NCBI GenBank assembly: GCA_964614415.1
Contig: CAZTLE010000200.1
Location: 1 to 7,145, forward strand
Reading direction: 5' to 3'
DNA length: 7,145 nucleotides
Source: CAZTLE01 sp964614415
Lineage (GTDB): Bacteria; Bacteroidota; Bacteroidia; Flavobacteriales; Flavobacteriaceae
In this document: in pieces, positions 6,703-7,145 of the stretch
Layout: the number at the start of each line of letters is the position of its first letter
How positions within the stretch are numbered: the stretch's first letter is position 1
The notes under the pieces: generated by a model
What the model saw: only the letters and a program-made list of their open reading frames with translations
Told to the model about the DNA's origin: nothing
Database searches by the model: none
Program-made: the position numbers and the translations under genes

Positions 6703-7145
6703 CTAGCGATTGTTTGAATCCTGCACACGGAGTTCCTGCCCGATGGAGATCGTATTCGAACGCAATCCGTTGTACTTTTTTAGGTCGTTTACCGAAATAT
6801 TGAAGCGCCGGGAAATACTGTACAGGGTATCCCCTTTCACCACAGTATAAGTGGCTACTGCGGGACGGTCACCCTTCGGTTTGCCCTTTAACACCTGTCG
6901 ATCGTACTGATCAAGGTCGTATTTCTCGATAAGGGCAATAAGTTTGTTCGGGTACCTGGGATCGGTCGCGTATCCGGCTTTCTTTAGCCCCCGGGCCCAT
7001 CCTTTATAATCGTTCTGTCGCAGTGAGAACAGATTTCGGTATCGGCTGCGTTCGGTAAGAAACAAGGAATGGTCGCGAAACGACGTTCTGGGATCTTTGT
7101 ACTTTCTAAAACATTCCTGAAGTTCGTCGTCATCGTGATATACGC
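6703..7145 (-). CDS. Glucosaminidase (GH73-type) with C-terminal LysM, partial
   Basis: The visible part is the C-terminal 146 residues of a peptidoglycan hydrolase; the N-terminus and the catalytic Glu lie beyond the right edge. A start at 7065 would be a TTG inside a longer open frame: reading on from there to 7143 gives VYHDDDELQECFRKYKDP then RTSFRDHSLFL, which is typical glucosaminidase sequence, so the gene surely continues off the window. After that come the family motif NDYKGWARGLKKAGYATDP and RYPNKLIALIEKYDL, closing the GH73-like domain. A linker (KGKPKGDRP) leads to one LysM domain, TYTVVKGDTLYSISRRF through QELRVQ near the C-terminus, which binds GlcNAc polymers such as peptidoglycan. 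The known role of the family is to cleave the GlcNAc-MurNAc glycan. It acts in the periplasm or outside the cell; the signal peptide is not visible. The stop codon lies 6 bp before hemL, suggesting co-transcription. Confidence 0.9.
   Translation of the reverse strand, partial: VYHDDDELQECFRKYKDPRTSFRDHSLFLTERSRYRNLFSLRQNDYKGWARGLKKAGYATDPRYPNKLIALIEKYDLDQYDRQVLKGKPKGDRPAVATYTVVKGDTLYSISRRFNISVNDLKKYNGLRSNTISIGQELRVQDSNNR

Noticed and set aside
7063..7065. TTG at 7065 as the start of a 120-residue protein
   Set aside because: The frame stays open to the window edge and its upstream codons read as typical glucosaminidase sequence, so this is an internal Leu.

Overview
The window looks like a chromosomal segment from a marine-type member of the Bacteroidota, most likely the family Flavobacteriaceae, with roughly 45-50% GC in the genes. 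The reasons are: A-rich translation starts with little Shine-Dalgarno signal; short MKK-type signal peptides; a glucosaminidase-LysM protein with the sequence style of flavobacterial homologues; C5-pathway haem synthesis (hemL); a large secreted M14 peptidase of the type common in this group; and AT-rich direct repeats between genes. The assignment is an inference from style, not from a marker gene.

Layout, left to right. Positions 1-159 are an AT-rich gap with 29-bp-spaced direct repeats, possibly followed leftwards by the first codons of another minus-strand gene. Positions 160-2685 (minus) encode an 841-residue secreted M14 zinc carboxypeptidase-like enzyme with a second, glutamine-amidotransferase-like half. 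Positions 2686-2941 hold no called gene, but most of this stretch (about 2745-2941) is as GC-rich as coding DNA and stays open in one frame, so it may be a gene remnant or a dispersed element. Positions 2942-4243 (minus) encode a secreted protein with terpene-cyclase/prenyltransferase-like alpha-alpha toroid repeats. A divergent 191-bp gap follows, then two consecutive plus-strand genes (4435-4893 and 5008-5358) for small Spy/CpxP-like exported proteins with LTxxQ-type motifs. A strong hairpin-plus-T-tract terminator at 5382-5408 closes this pair. From the other side come hemL (5410-6696, minus) and, upstream of it and running off the right edge, a glucosaminidase with a C-terminal LysM domain (6703-7145, minus). 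These two are 6 bp apart and are probably co-transcribed.

Functionally the window is mostly cell-envelope genes (peptidase, toroid protein, two Spy-like proteins, peptidoglycan hydrolase) plus one housekeeping haem gene. I see no phage, transposase, CRISPR, tRNA or rRNA. The least explained parts are the toroid protein, the gene-like 'intergenic' stretch after it, the inverted repeats before the second Spy-like gene, and the repeats at the left edge. I do not see clear proof of a new multi-gene system.
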